Shown: in pieces, positions 6,173 through 12,522 of the stretch | Numbering within the stretch: the first letter of the stretch is position 1 | Layout of the letters: each line of letters opens with the position of its first letter | DNA from: Pseudomonadota bacterium | Lineage (GTDB): Bacteria > Myxococcota_A > Bradymonadia > UBA4248 | Assembly (NCBI GenBank): GCA_009786045.1 | Contig: WQTY01000021.1 | Span: 1 to 12,522 of the forward strand | Length of the DNA stretch: 12,522 nt | Reading direction: 5' to 3' | Made by a program: the position numbers and the translations under genes | The notes under the pieces: model-generated | Database searches by the model: none | What the model was told of the DNA's origin: nothing | Seen by the model: the letters and a program-made list of their open reading frames with translations, nothing else

Positions 6173-8104
6173 ATGAGAACGACATTATGGTTTGCTGTTC
6201 TAATCGCGACGCTTTTGCTCTTGGCCTGCAGCCCCCGCGAGTATGAATCCAAAAGCGGCACCCCCACCGTGCTGACGCCGGAAGGCAGTGCTGTTCATGT
6301 TGTCGATGATCGGGGTGTGCCTGACAATCAGGCCCCCACGCTGTTGGCGCCGACCGGGCAGGCGGGGACAGTCAACACTGTAGAAGTGCAGAACACCGGG
6401 CACGTCGAATTGCGGCCTTCGGGAATTGTGCAGTTCGAAAGTGATGCCGTTATTGTAGAACGGGAGCCTGCTCCGACAAGCTCTGTGCCACGCATGCCAG
6501 CTGCGGGTAGATCGAGTCCCAGTCATGGCGCAGGCCAGGCATCGATACTCAGCGGCAGCGGGGTCGTTTTCGATGAGGCGGCACCATCACCTGGCAGAGG
6601 GGGCGGTCCTCGCAATGCTGCGCCTCCTCCTCCCTCTGGCTCAGCAGCCAGGACGAGTACCACTGCGGGGCCTTCGAGACGTCCCACCCCTGGCGACGCC
6701 TATGCCTATCCCAACACCGAGGAGTATGCCGACTTTGAGCAGAATCGCTTCACGAGTGTAATGGAGAAACCGCTTTCGACGTTTGGTGCGGATGTCGATA
6801 CGGCGTCGTACAGCATTTTCCGGCGTCAGGTGTACAACGGAAACACGTCTTTTGGCCTGCTGCGCACAGAGGAGATGGTCAACTATTTCCGCTACGACTA
6901 TCCTCAGCCCAAAAAGGGCGAGCCGTTTTCGATCACGGCCGAGATGACGCCGTGCCCGTGGAATCCGCAGACCAAGCTTCTGCGTCTGGGGCTGGCGACG
7001 CGCCACATCGCGTCAGAGGACAGGCCTGCATCGAATTTCGTTTTTCTGGTCGATGTGTCGGGTTCAATGTCGTCTGAGGACAGGCTGCCGCTGCTCCAAA
7101 AAGCGCTTCTCATTCTCGTCGATCAGATGCGCCCGGAGGATCGCATTTCCATCGTGACCTATGCGTCGTACGAAAAACTTGTCCTGGATGGCGCTACTTA
7201 TAAGGATCGCGATGCCATTAAAGCTGCCATCAATTCTCTTCGTGCAGGTGGCTCTACCAACGGCGAGAGAGGCATACAAATGGCGTATGAAGTGGCGCAA
7301 AGGCATTTCATTAAGGGTGGAAACAACCGAATCATTATGGGCACGGATGGCGATCTGAATGTTGGCATCAGCAGCGAAAGCGAGCTTAAGCGCTTCATTG
7401 CAGACAAACGCAAAACGGGTGTCTTCCTTTCTGTCTTCGGTTTTGGCCAGGGCAACCTTAAAGACAGCAAAATGACGGCACTCGCCAAAAACGGCAACGG
7501 CAACTACAGCTATATCGACACCATCATTGAGGCGCGCAGAGTTTTGCAAACCGAATTGAGCTCGACGCTTTTTGTCGCGGCAAAGGATGTCAAATTCCAG
7601 GTTGACTTTAACCCCGGTAAAGTAAAGGGCTATCGGCTTATTGGCTACGAAAGCCGCAAACTCAATGCCGAAGACTTTGCCGATGACAAGAAGGACGGCG
7701 GCGAGATCGGCGCCGGCCACCAGGTCACAGTGCTCTATGAAATCATCGACAGCAATTCTGACTATGCCTTCAGCACAGAGTCGAGGTATCAAAAACCCAT
7801 GCAGGTCGTCGACAGCAATGAGTGGTTTACACTCAAGATTCGCTACAAAGACCCCGATGGCGACAAGAGCAGAGAGCTGGTCTACCCCACTGACAATCGC
7901 ATCTGGCGTGACAAAATGTCACCCGACATGGTTTTTGCAAGCGCGATAGCCCAGGTCGCGATGATCGCCAACAAGTCTGATTATGTGGGCACGGCGACGC
8001 TCGATTCGGTTGTGGCACAGCTCCTGACGGTGCCGGCATTCCAGAATGACGAACTCAAGGCGGAGTTTGTGTCGCTCGTAAGACGATTAAGAGGCCTTTC
8101 TTAA
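6173..8104 (+). CDS. yfbK: YfbK-like von Willebrand factor type A domain lipoprotein
   Basis: A 643-aa lipoprotein: signal peptide with lipobox LLAC (Cys19, Ser at +2, consistent with outer-membrane sorting). A long low-complexity Pro/Ser/Gly linker (about 100-175) follows. The N-terminal YfbK-type domain starts near 180 (NTEEYADFEQNRF... LSTFGADVDTASYS). The VWA domain (about 288-465) has a complete MIDAS: DVSGS (D294, S296, S298), T362 in GGSTNG and D392 in TDGD. The C-terminal region (about 470-643) matches the DUF3520-type tail of this family (RLIGYESRKLNAEDF). GGGAGGTGA lies 4 nt before the ATG. A complete MIDAS predicts Mg2+-dependent binding of a protein partner at the envelope; the partner is unknown. 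The gene stands alone, flanked on both sides by hairpin arrays. The symbol is by family resemblance to E. coli YfbK, which is shorter. Confidence 0.9.
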   Translation: MRTTLWFAVLIATLLLLACSPREYESKSGTPTVLTPEGSAVHVVDDRGVPDNQAPTLLAPTGQAGTVNTVEVQNTGHVELRPSGIVQFESDAVIVEREPAPTSSVPRMPAAGRSSPSHGAGQASILSGSGVVFDEAAPSPGRGGGPRNAAPPPPSGSAARTSTTAGPSRRPTPGDAYAYPNTEEYADFEQNRFTSVMEKPLSTFGADVDTASYSIFRRQVYNGNTSFGLLRTEEMVNYFRYDYPQPKKGEPFSITAEMTPCPWNPQTKLLRLGLATRHIASEDRPASNFVFLVDVSGSMSSEDRLPLLQKALLILVDQMRPEDRISIVTYASYEKLVLDGATYKDRDAIKAAINSLRAGGSTNGERGIQMAYEVAQRHFIKGGNNRIIMGTDGDLNVGISSESELKRFIADKRKTGVFLSVFGFGQGNLKDSKMTALAKNGNGNYSYIDTIIEARRVLQTELSSTLFVAAKDVKFQVDFNPGKVKGYRLIGYESRKLNAEDFADDKKDGGEIGAGHQVTVLYEIIDSNSDYAFSTESRYQKPMQVVDSNEWFTLKIRYKDPDGDKSRELVYPTDNRIWRDKMSPDMVFASAIAQVAMIANKSDYVGTATLDSVVAQLLTVPAFQNDELKAEFVSLVRRLRGLS

Positions 8105-8115
8105 CCCTCTGGTGT

Positions 8116-8187
8116 CGCGCTCTATTTGCCGCTGGCAAATACGAGCGCGGCGCAGGCTATCTGGCCAATAGCCAGATACGCCTGCGC
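8116..8187. repeat. Pair of long hairpins with a conserved bulge, downstream of the VWA gene
   Basis: Hairpin d pairs CGCGCTC (8116-8122) with GAGCGCG (8143-8149) and TATTTGCC (8123-8130) with GGCAAATA (8134-8141), with C8142 unpaired. Hairpin e pairs GCGCAGGC (8150-8157) with GCCTGCGC (8180-8187) and TATCTGGC (8158-8165) with GCCAGATA (8171-8178), with C8179 unpaired. On the - strand both show a bulged G just before TAT, as do the hairpins at 5975-6048. They could end transcription of the VWA gene (stop 8104), but a CACGTTTTTC tract follows only hairpin e. Confidence 0.75.
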
Positions 8188-8190
8188 ACG

Positions 8191-8268
8191 TTTTTCTTTC
8201 TTGTGGGGGAACTTGTTCCCCCACACCCCCTGCGATACTTCGTATCGCTTGTGGGTGAAAGGCGAAGC
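8191..8268 (+). repeat. Double-hairpin element, copy A
   Basis: In the + direction it reads: T-rich tract, hairpin TGTGGGGGAAC/GTTCCCCCACA (8202-8225), CCCCCT, hairpin GCGATAC/GTATCGC (8232-8248), then TTGTGGGTGAAAGGCGAAGC. Copies B and C have the same order on the - strand. In all three the T-rich side faces the stop codon of the upstream gene (here the VWA gene). Stem bases differ between copies in compensated fashion. Confidence 0.75.
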
Positions 8269-8341
8269 TTTATTGTTTTTGGCGACATGCCTTGCTTCAC
8301 GAGCAATTGATTCCATGGCAAGATATATGGCATCAAACGAA

Positions 8342-8422
8342 GTGCTTTGCCACTCAATCCACAAGCAATGCCAAAGGCATTGCAGGGGTGTGGGGAGCAA
8401 TGCTCCCCACAAAAAATAAAAA
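8342..8422 (-). repeat. Double-hairpin element, copy B
   Basis: Lies just 3' of the 425-aa outer-membrane protein gene (stop at 8427). On the - strand it has a T-rich tract, hairpin GTGGGGAGC/GCTCCCCAC (8390-8410), then hairpin GCAATGCC/GGCATTGC (8365-8383) with an AAA loop on the + strand, followed by a TTGTGGATTGAGTGGCAAAG tail. The first stem differs from copies A and C (GAGC/GCTC in place of GAAC/GTTC) yet still pairs fully. Confidence 0.75.
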
Positions 8423-8426
8423 CGCT

Positions 8427-9704
8427 CTAATATGCATAGCTGAAATTAAGGCTGACAACGTGTTTCGTGTATTCGGCAATCGAGACATCGCTGGTGTTGT
8501 GGTACAGCGCGTATTGGACACCAAGTTGCAAACCAGGCATAAAGCTGTAGTTGATGCCGGCCTGCACAGCGAGAAAAAGATCTTTGCGAATCGCCGTGCT
8601 GCCGGATTGAAATGTCAGGTATCCTGCACCAAAGCTGGCGCTCGTCTGCAGGCGTTCGAACCAGAGGGCATCGAAGCCGAAGTTGGTGCGATGGAAATGG
8701 TAGAAGTCGCCATATAGCGAGCTATCGTGATCTTTGCGATATTCAATGAAGATTCTGGTCTCTTCGGTGAGGGCACATTCAAAGCTGGCATGCGCGATGA
8801 ACAGATGTGATTTGGCGTTTTTGCCGTAGTAGGCGTACGAATAGCCGGCGCCGATTTCATAGCTGAAGCGCTCGAAGACTGTTCCCCCGAGGCTGAATGT
8901 CGCGCGAAACGGCATGGCGTTGTGGTTGTCCTGTTGTGTCGAAATGCTGTCTTCCGACGCCGGGCGTTCCGATTCAAGATAGTGGATGTACCGAAAATCG
9001 AGGGTAAGTGCCGTGCTCAGTTCCGGGAAGAAAATCCATTGCGTGACAGTATCGAAGCGATGGTCGAAAAAACTCAGGCCGCTGAATTCTTCGTAGATTT
9101 TTCCGTTAAAAAAATAGGCGAAGCGCTGAGAGAAGTTTTCTCTCTGTTTGGGCTGCAGGGTGAGTGCTGACCCCAGACGCATGGCGTGATGATCGTGATC
9201 CATCTGGAACTCGTCATGCTCATGCCCGCCAAGGTAGCTGTAAGAGAGCCCGGGCGAAACGCGCAGAAAGTTCTCTTTGAAAAGGTCGGCCTCAGAGATC
9301 AGCAGCACCATCGGCTTGCCTGAAGGCGATTCATCACCCAGACCAAAGAATTGTTCCCAATGAAGATGCAGTTCATTGTTCCATGTGTGCGTATCTTCGT
9401 CGCGCAGCTTTGTGTTAAGTTGGATGCCGATGTCGATGAACCCATCCCCTTTGCTGTTGACATCGTCCTCGGCACCCAGGGAGTTGTAGCCAATAAAGAA
9501 TGTTGCACCAGGGCTGAGGATGAAGTTGCCTGCCCAAATCCCGCCCTCATGCTCGGGCATGTTGTCGATGGCGTCAGGAGAGAATATGTGTTCGATTGGC
9601 TGGACAGGATTCGGCTCAGGTTCAAGTGTTTCGGCTTTGGCGGTGGCAGAAGCCAGCAGAAGGGAAGTTGTGGCGCAGATACAACACAAGTGTTGGTTTA
9701 GCAT
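8427..9704 (-). CDS. 425-aa outer-membrane β-barrel protein with His/Asp-rich segment
   Basis: The signal peptide (MLNQHLCCICATTSLLLASA...) has likely cleavage at TAKA-ETLE (after residue 24). A short acidic/Pro-rich segment follows, then about 370 residues of alternating aromatic/polar β-strand pattern with Gly turns (for example LSPGATFFIGYNSL, YEIGAGYSYAYYG, AGINYSFMPGLQLGVQYAL). The C-terminus is SYAY, ending in an aromatic residue as outer-membrane barrels do. Residues 161-175 form HEHDEFQMDHDHHAM, a plausible metal-binding loop. An AAAGGA about 11 nt upstream of the ATG is the best ribosome-binding candidate. It follows feoA-feoB on the same strand with a 220-bp gap, so co-transcription is possible but the gap holds repeat copy C. 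It resembles generic BBP2-type outer-membrane barrels; I cannot name its substrate. Confidence 0.88.
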   Translation of the reverse strand: MLNQHLCCICATTSLLLASATAKAETLEPEPNPVQPIEHIFSPDAIDNMPEHEGGIWAGNFILSPGATFFIGYNSLGAEDDVNSKGDGFIDIGIQLNTKLRDEDTHTWNNELHLHWEQFFGLGDESPSGKPMVLLISEADLFKENFLRVSPGLSYSYLGGHEHDEFQMDHDHHAMRLGSALTLQPKQRENFSQRFAYFFNGKIYEEFSGLSFFDHRFDTVTQWIFFPELSTALTLDFRYIHYLESERPASEDSISTQQDNHNAMPFRATFSLGGTVFERFSYEIGAGYSYAYYGKNAKSHLFIAHASFECALTEETRIFIEYRKDHDSSLYGDFYHFHRTNFGFDALWFERLQTSASFGAGYLTFQSGSTAIRKDLFLAVQAGINYSFMPGLQLGVQYALYHNTSDVSIAEYTKHVVSLNFSYAY

Positions 9705-9840
9705 GGATACACGATTCCTTTAGTTTTTGACGCAAGTCAAATGGTTTTAAGATTTTGGATACAGCAGTGGCTTGGCGGTAAATCTGTCGTCTATGAGTGA
9801 GCTGGATTTTTTGTCTGGCGAGGTATGTGGCAGTAACGAT

Positions 9841-9923
9841 GCACTTCGCCACTTCACTCACAAGCAATGCCAAAGGCATTGCAGGGGGTGTGGGGGAACT
9901 TGTTCCCTCACATAAAATAAAAC
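9841..9923 (-). repeat. Double-hairpin element, copy C
   Basis: Begins 2 nt 3' of the feoB stop codon. On the - strand: T-rich TTTTATTTTA, hairpin TGTGAGGGAAC/GTTCCCCCACA (9889-9912, one G·U), CCCCCT, hairpin with arms GCAATGCC (9864-9871) and GGCATTGC (9875-9882), then CTTGTGAGTGAAGTGGCGAA. Same order and gene-relative orientation as copies A and B. It fills part of the 220-bp gap between feoB and the outer-membrane protein gene, where it could modulate read-through or mRNA processing. Confidence 0.75.
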
Positions 9924-9924
9924 A

Positions 9925-11928
9925 CTAAAGTATCAAACTGCCGATTTGGTAGATGCAGAAGGCGACCAGCCAGGCAAAACCCGTCTGATACAGGACGATA
10001 AGGACTGTGCCCTTTAGGCTTCCAAGTTCGCGCCTCATCGTAGCCACGGCCGCCACACAGGGCGTATAGAGCAGCGTGAATACCAAAAAACTGAACGCAG
10101 TCAAGGGGGTGAAGAAGGTTTGCAGTGTGTCGCCCAAGTCGGTAAGGCCTGTACCTGCCAGCACGGCCAGGGTACTGATGACGGTTTCCTTTGCGAGGAA
10201 TCCCGTGATAAGGGCCGTGGCTACGCGCCAGTCGCCGAGGCCGATGGGAATGAATATTGCGCTGACAGAGCGCCCAACCACCGCCAGTATACTCTCAGCG
10301 CTGTCGTCAACAAGGTTGAACTGCATATCGAAGGATTGCAAAAACCAGATGACCACCGTTGCCAGAAAAATAAGGGTGAATACTCTGCGAACAAAGCCTT
10401 TTACTTTATGCCAGATGAGCAGCAGGACAGTTTTTGCAGATGGAAAGCGATAATTGGGAAGCTCCATCACAAACGCCACCGGTATGCCTCTGAAAGCCGT
10501 TTTTTTCATGATGAGTCCTGAGAGGATCCCGAGCACAACGCCCATTAGGTATAGACTGAACATGACAAGGGCCTGATGGTTTTCAAAAAAGGCAGCGGTA
10601 AACAGGGCATAAACCGGGAGTTTTGCGCTGCAGCTCATGAACGGCGTGAGGAAAATGGTCAGTTTTCTGTCGCGCACACTGGCCAGCGTTCGTGTGGCCA
10701 TCATGGCCGGAACGGAGCAGCCAAATCCCATCAGCAGGGGGACAAAACTGCGCCCGGAAAGACCTATTTTTCGCAGGGGTTTGTCCATGACATACGCCAC
10801 CCTCGCCGTGTAGCCGCTGTCTTCCAGCAGAGAGAGGAAGAAAAAGAGCGTGATAATAAAAGGCACAAAACTGAATACTGCCCCAACACCCGCAAAAATA
10901 CCATCCGTGATAAGAGAATGGACGGCAGGATTCAGCCCGTAGGCCATGAAACCGCTGTCTGCGAGTTTGCCAAGGGCCTCAATGCCCTCCACCAGCAGAT
11001 CACTTAACCAGGCGCCGATCCACTCGAAGGTAAGCCAGAAGATCGCGAACATGATCCCCAAAAAGACGGGGATCCCAAAAATCTTGTGTGTCAGCACGGA
11101 ATCCAGTGCAACGCTGCGCCGGTATTCGCGGCTTTCCCTGGCTTTCACCACACAGTCTTTGCAGATTGTCTCAATGAACTGATACCGCATATCGGCCATG
11201 GCCGCTTCCCTGTCGGTCCCCAATTCCGTTTCCATTTCATGGACGGCGTGTTCGATCGTATCGATTTCGTTGTTTGAAAGTGACAGGCTGGCAAGCATGG
11301 GCTCGTCACCCTCGATCAGCTTTGTCGCTGCAAATCGCCTTGGAATGCCCTGTTTTTGCGTATGATCTTCAATGAGGTGGGCGATGCCATGAATGGCACG
11401 ATGAACCGCACCGGAACAGAAATCAATGCGATCTGGCTTTCTCTGAGTTTTCGCTGTTTCCATAGCCTGTTCGAGCAATTCAGAAAGGCCCTGTTTTTTC
11501 GTTGCTGATATCGGCACGACTGGGATGCCGATATCTTTCTGCATGCGCTCAATCTCGATGCTGCCGTTGTTGGCCTGTACCTCATCCATCATGTTCAGTG
11601 CCAGCACCATCGGGATTTGCAGTTCTATGAGCTGAAGGGTCAGATACAGATTGCGTTCGATGTTGGAGGCATCCACGATGTTGATGATCCCGTCCGGCTT
11701 TTGCCTGAGCAGGAAATCCCTGGTCACAATTTCTTCGCTTGTATAGGGGGATAAAGAATAAATACCGGGCAGATCGACGATTGACACATCCTTTTTGCCG
11801 ATGGCATTGCCGATCTTTTGTTCGACGGTGACACCGGGAAAATTTCCCACGCGCTGATGGGAGCCTGTAAGCTGATTAAACAGGGTGGTCTTGCCGCAAT
11901 TCTGATTCCCAACGAGTGCAAAAATCAT
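9925..11928 (-). CDS. feoB: FeoB, ferrous iron transporter with GTPase domain
   Basis: A 667-aa inner-membrane Fe2+ transporter. The N-terminal G domain shows G1 GNQNCGKTT (7-15), the G2 region VGNFPGVTVE (27-36), G3 DLPG (52-55), G4 NMMD (112-115) and G5 SATKKQ (141-146). A helical GDI-like region follows to about 270. The membrane part has the two Gate-type repeats with the family Cys motifs GFGCSVPAMMATR (401-413) and TPFMSCSAKLPVYALF (428-443), plus LLYTPCVAAVATMRRE (619-634). It is complete, somewhat shorter than E. coli FeoB (773 aa) and within the range of other bacterial FeoB. The ATG (11926-11928) overlaps the feoA stop as ATGA, with GGAGG 7 nt upstream, so translation is probably coupled. 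No feoC is seen. Confidence 0.97.
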   Translation of the reverse strand: MIFALVGNQNCGKTTLFNQLTGSHQRVGNFPGVTVEQKIGNAIGKKDVSIVDLPGIYSLSPYTSEEIVTRDFLLRQKPDGIINIVDASNIERNLYLTLQLIELQIPMVLALNMMDEVQANNGSIEIERMQKDIGIPVVPISATKKQGLSELLEQAMETAKTQRKPDRIDFCSGAVHRAIHGIAHLIEDHTQKQGIPRRFAATKLIEGDEPMLASLSLSNNEIDTIEHAVHEMETELGTDREAAMADMRYQFIETICKDCVVKARESREYRRSVALDSVLTHKIFGIPVFLGIMFAIFWLTFEWIGAWLSDLLVEGIEALGKLADSGFMAYGLNPAVHSLITDGIFAGVGAVFSFVPFIITLFFFLSLLEDSGYTARVAYVMDKPLRKIGLSGRSFVPLLMGFGCSVPAMMATRTLASVRDRKLTIFLTPFMSCSAKLPVYALFTAAFFENHQALVMFSLYLMGVVLGILSGLIMKKTAFRGIPVAFVMELPNYRFPSAKTVLLLIWHKVKGFVRRVFTLIFLATVVIWFLQSFDMQFNLVDDSAESILAVVGRSVSAIFIPIGLGDWRVATALITGFLAKETVISTLAVLAGTGLTDLGDTLQTFFTPLTAFSFLVFTLLYTPCVAAVATMRRELGSLKGTVLIVLYQTGFAWLVAFCIYQIGSLIL

Positions 11929-12167
11929 GTTGCAACCTCCTCCACCGTGATGTGTCTGGCATCTTCCAGCCGCAGGGTCAGAACATACCCTCGAAGCAGC
12001 AGCGCAATGGGATCGCCCAGCGGCGCGATTTTTTTCACCGTCACGGTGGTGCGCGGCGTGAGCCCCATATCCAAAAGCCGCCGCCTGAGTACCTTTTCAC
12101 CGCCCACTGTCACAACGCGTCCGCTTTTGCCCACGGGCAGGTCTCTCAAAGTCATCATCCTTCTCAT
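11925..12167 (-). CDS. feoA: FeoA, SH3-like accessory protein of ferrous iron uptake
   Basis: An 80-aa single SH3-like domain protein. The pattern TLRDLPVGKSGRVV, RRRLLDMGLTPRTTVTV, APLGDPIALLLRG and LEDARHI is that of FeoA, a cytoplasmic partner of FeoB. Its TGA overlaps the feoB ATG by 2 bases of ATGA. The start is uncertain: in-frame ATGs lie at 12167, 12158 and 12155. No Shine-Dalgarno precedes 12167, while AGAAGG abuts 12158 and lies 3 nt before 12155, and most FeoA proteins begin with MTL-. The true start may therefore be 12155 (76 aa). Operator-like inverted repeats upstream suggest iron- or manganese-responsive control. Confidence 0.95.
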   Translation of the reverse strand: MRRMMTLRDLPVGKSGRVVTVGGEKVLRRRLLDMGLTPRTTVTVKKIAPLGDPIALLLRGYVLTLRLEDARHITVEEVAT

Positions 12168-12181
12168 CCATGATTATCAAA

Positions 12182-12197
12182 GTTAGTTGTATCTAAC
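12182..12197. promoter_or_regulatory. Operator-like inverted repeat 1 upstream of feoA
   Basis: GTTAG-TTGTAT-CTAAC, a 5-bp inverted repeat with a 6-nt centre, 15 bp upstream of the feoA ATG at 12167. Its TTAG-N6-CTAA plan matches DtxR/IdeR-family boxes (core TTAGG...CCTAA). It lies where a bound repressor would block feoA expression or initiation. Confidence 0.5.
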
Positions 12198-12240
12198 CGT
12201 TGGGATAAATAAACGACCAGCATGAACTGGCCAGAATGGC

Positions 12241-12258
12241 AGTTAGCGCAAGCTAACT
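12241..12258. promoter_or_regulatory. Operator-like inverted repeat 2 upstream of feoA
   Basis: AGTTAGC-GCAA-GCTAACT, a perfect 7-bp inverted repeat and the strongest of the three sites. Same TTAG-N6-CTAA core as site 1, with centres 60 bp apart. It probably lies in or beside the feoA promoter. Confidence 0.55.
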
Positions 12259-12325
12259 TCATTGGCAATCAAAATATGTGACCTGGCCTTTGATTTGAAT
12301 GAATGGACAGTTTGTGATAGGAAAA

Positions 12326-12342
12326 AGTTAGTTGAAATTAAA
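12326..12342. promoter_or_regulatory. Weak operator-like site 3
   Basis: AGTTAG-TTGAAA-TTAAA: the left half-site is identical to sites 1 and 2, the right half is degenerate (TTAA for CTAA). Support comes only from its similarity to its neighbours. Confidence 0.3.
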
Positions 12343-12364
12343 TTTAGAGCGATTTCAGCTTTGA

Positions 12365-12392
12365 GTAGGGGCGAATAATTATTCGCCCCTAC
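12365..12392. repeat. 28-nt perfect palindrome (REP/MITE-like)
   Basis: GTAGGGGCGAATAA followed directly by its reverse complement, a perfect 28-nt palindrome with no loop. The GTAGGGGCGA...TCGCCCCTAC form is a pattern I know from dispersed intergenic repeats in several bacterial groups. It lies upstream of the feo operator region and is not a terminator for any gene in the window. Confidence 0.7.
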
Positions 12393-12440
12393 AGTTGCTG
12401 CTACCTACCCACAGGCGATACGCGAACCCCTTCGTCGAAG

Positions 12441-12509
12441 CCTCCCTCTCCGAGGGAGGTGGCGCAAAGCGCCGGAGGGGCCCGCCACCACCTCCCCTGA
12501 AAGGGGAGG
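12441..12509. repeat. GC-rich hairpin cluster at the window edge
   Basis: Three simple hairpins in a row: CCTCCCTC/GAGGGAGG (12441-12459), GGCGC/GCGCC with an AAA loop (12461-12473), and CCTCCCCT/AGGGGAGG (12491-12509). An alternative long-range pairing joins GGTGGCG (12458-12464) with CGCCACC (12483-12489). It looks like another dispersed intergenic repeat. The copy may continue beyond the window, which ends in a G-run. Confidence 0.6.
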
Positions 12510-12522
12510 CACGCAGGGGGGG

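Noticed and set aside
8126..8419. 97-codon + frame and overlapping 96-codon - frame between the VWA gene and the outer-membrane protein gene
   Set aside because: Both are made almost wholly of hairpin repeats (pair d/e and copies A and B), lack a ribosome-binding site and have no protein-like composition.
8384..8426. Intrinsic terminator of the outer-membrane protein gene from copy B
   Set aside because: In the direction of transcription the T-run precedes the hairpin, the reverse of an intrinsic terminator.
8191..9923. CRISPR-like array from repeated palindromic units
   Set aside because: The copies are scattered after different genes, diverge in stem sequence, and have no regular spacers or cas genes.

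Overview
The window looks like chromosomal DNA of a Gram-negative bacterium. It encodes four outer-membrane β-barrel-type proteins that have signal peptides and C-terminal aromatic residues, two lipoproteins with clear lipoboxes, and a FeoAB iron transporter. Nothing fixes the taxon. The protein mix would suit a deltaproteobacterial/myxococcal-like or related lineage, but that is a guess. There are no RNA genes, no recognisable insertion sequence, no integrase and no CRISPR array.

Layout. Positions 1-205 hold no recognised gene. Positions 206-3154 hold three tandem paralogous genes (+ strand) for small secreted β-barrel-like proteins. Each has a near-identical Shine-Dalgarno region and signal peptide, and genes 1 and 3 also share a duplicated promoter/leader with a compensated hairpin. 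The middle paralog carries a nine-unit Asp-Ala-Asp-Trp-Ser/Pro repeat just after its signal peptide. A perfect 11-bp hairpin (3185-3210) separates this cluster from a convergent gene (3241-5766, - strand) for a GH13 isoamylase/GlgX-type debranching enzyme that, unusually, is a lipoprotein. A hairpin-rich divergent gap (5767-6172) leads to a YfbK-like von Willebrand factor A lipoprotein (6173-8104, +). After another hairpin-rich gap come three - strand genes, in transcription order feoA (12167-11925), feoB (overlapping as ATGA, 11928-9925) and a 425-aa outer-membrane protein (9704-8427) with a His/Asp-rich segment. Upstream of feoA lie three TTAG-N6-(C/T)TAA sites that look like operators of a DtxR-type metal regulator. 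The right edge contains a 28-nt perfect palindrome and a GC-rich hairpin cluster.

How the parts work together. FeoA and FeoB form a ferrous-iron uptake operon, and the outer-membrane protein downstream could be co-transcribed with it. The GH13 lipoprotein would trim branched α-glucans at the cell envelope. The three paralogs and the VWA lipoprotein are envelope proteins of unknown purpose.

The most interesting non-coding signals are two families of repeated hairpins: (i) a roughly 80-bp double-hairpin element in three copies, always in the same orientation just 3' of a gene, with compensatory stem changes; (ii) at least four hairpins with a single conserved bulged G before TAT, placed as oppositely oriented pairs on the two sides of the VWA gene. 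The duplicated structured leader of the paralog cluster is the third. All structural claims come from reading the sequence by eye; no folding or database search was run.
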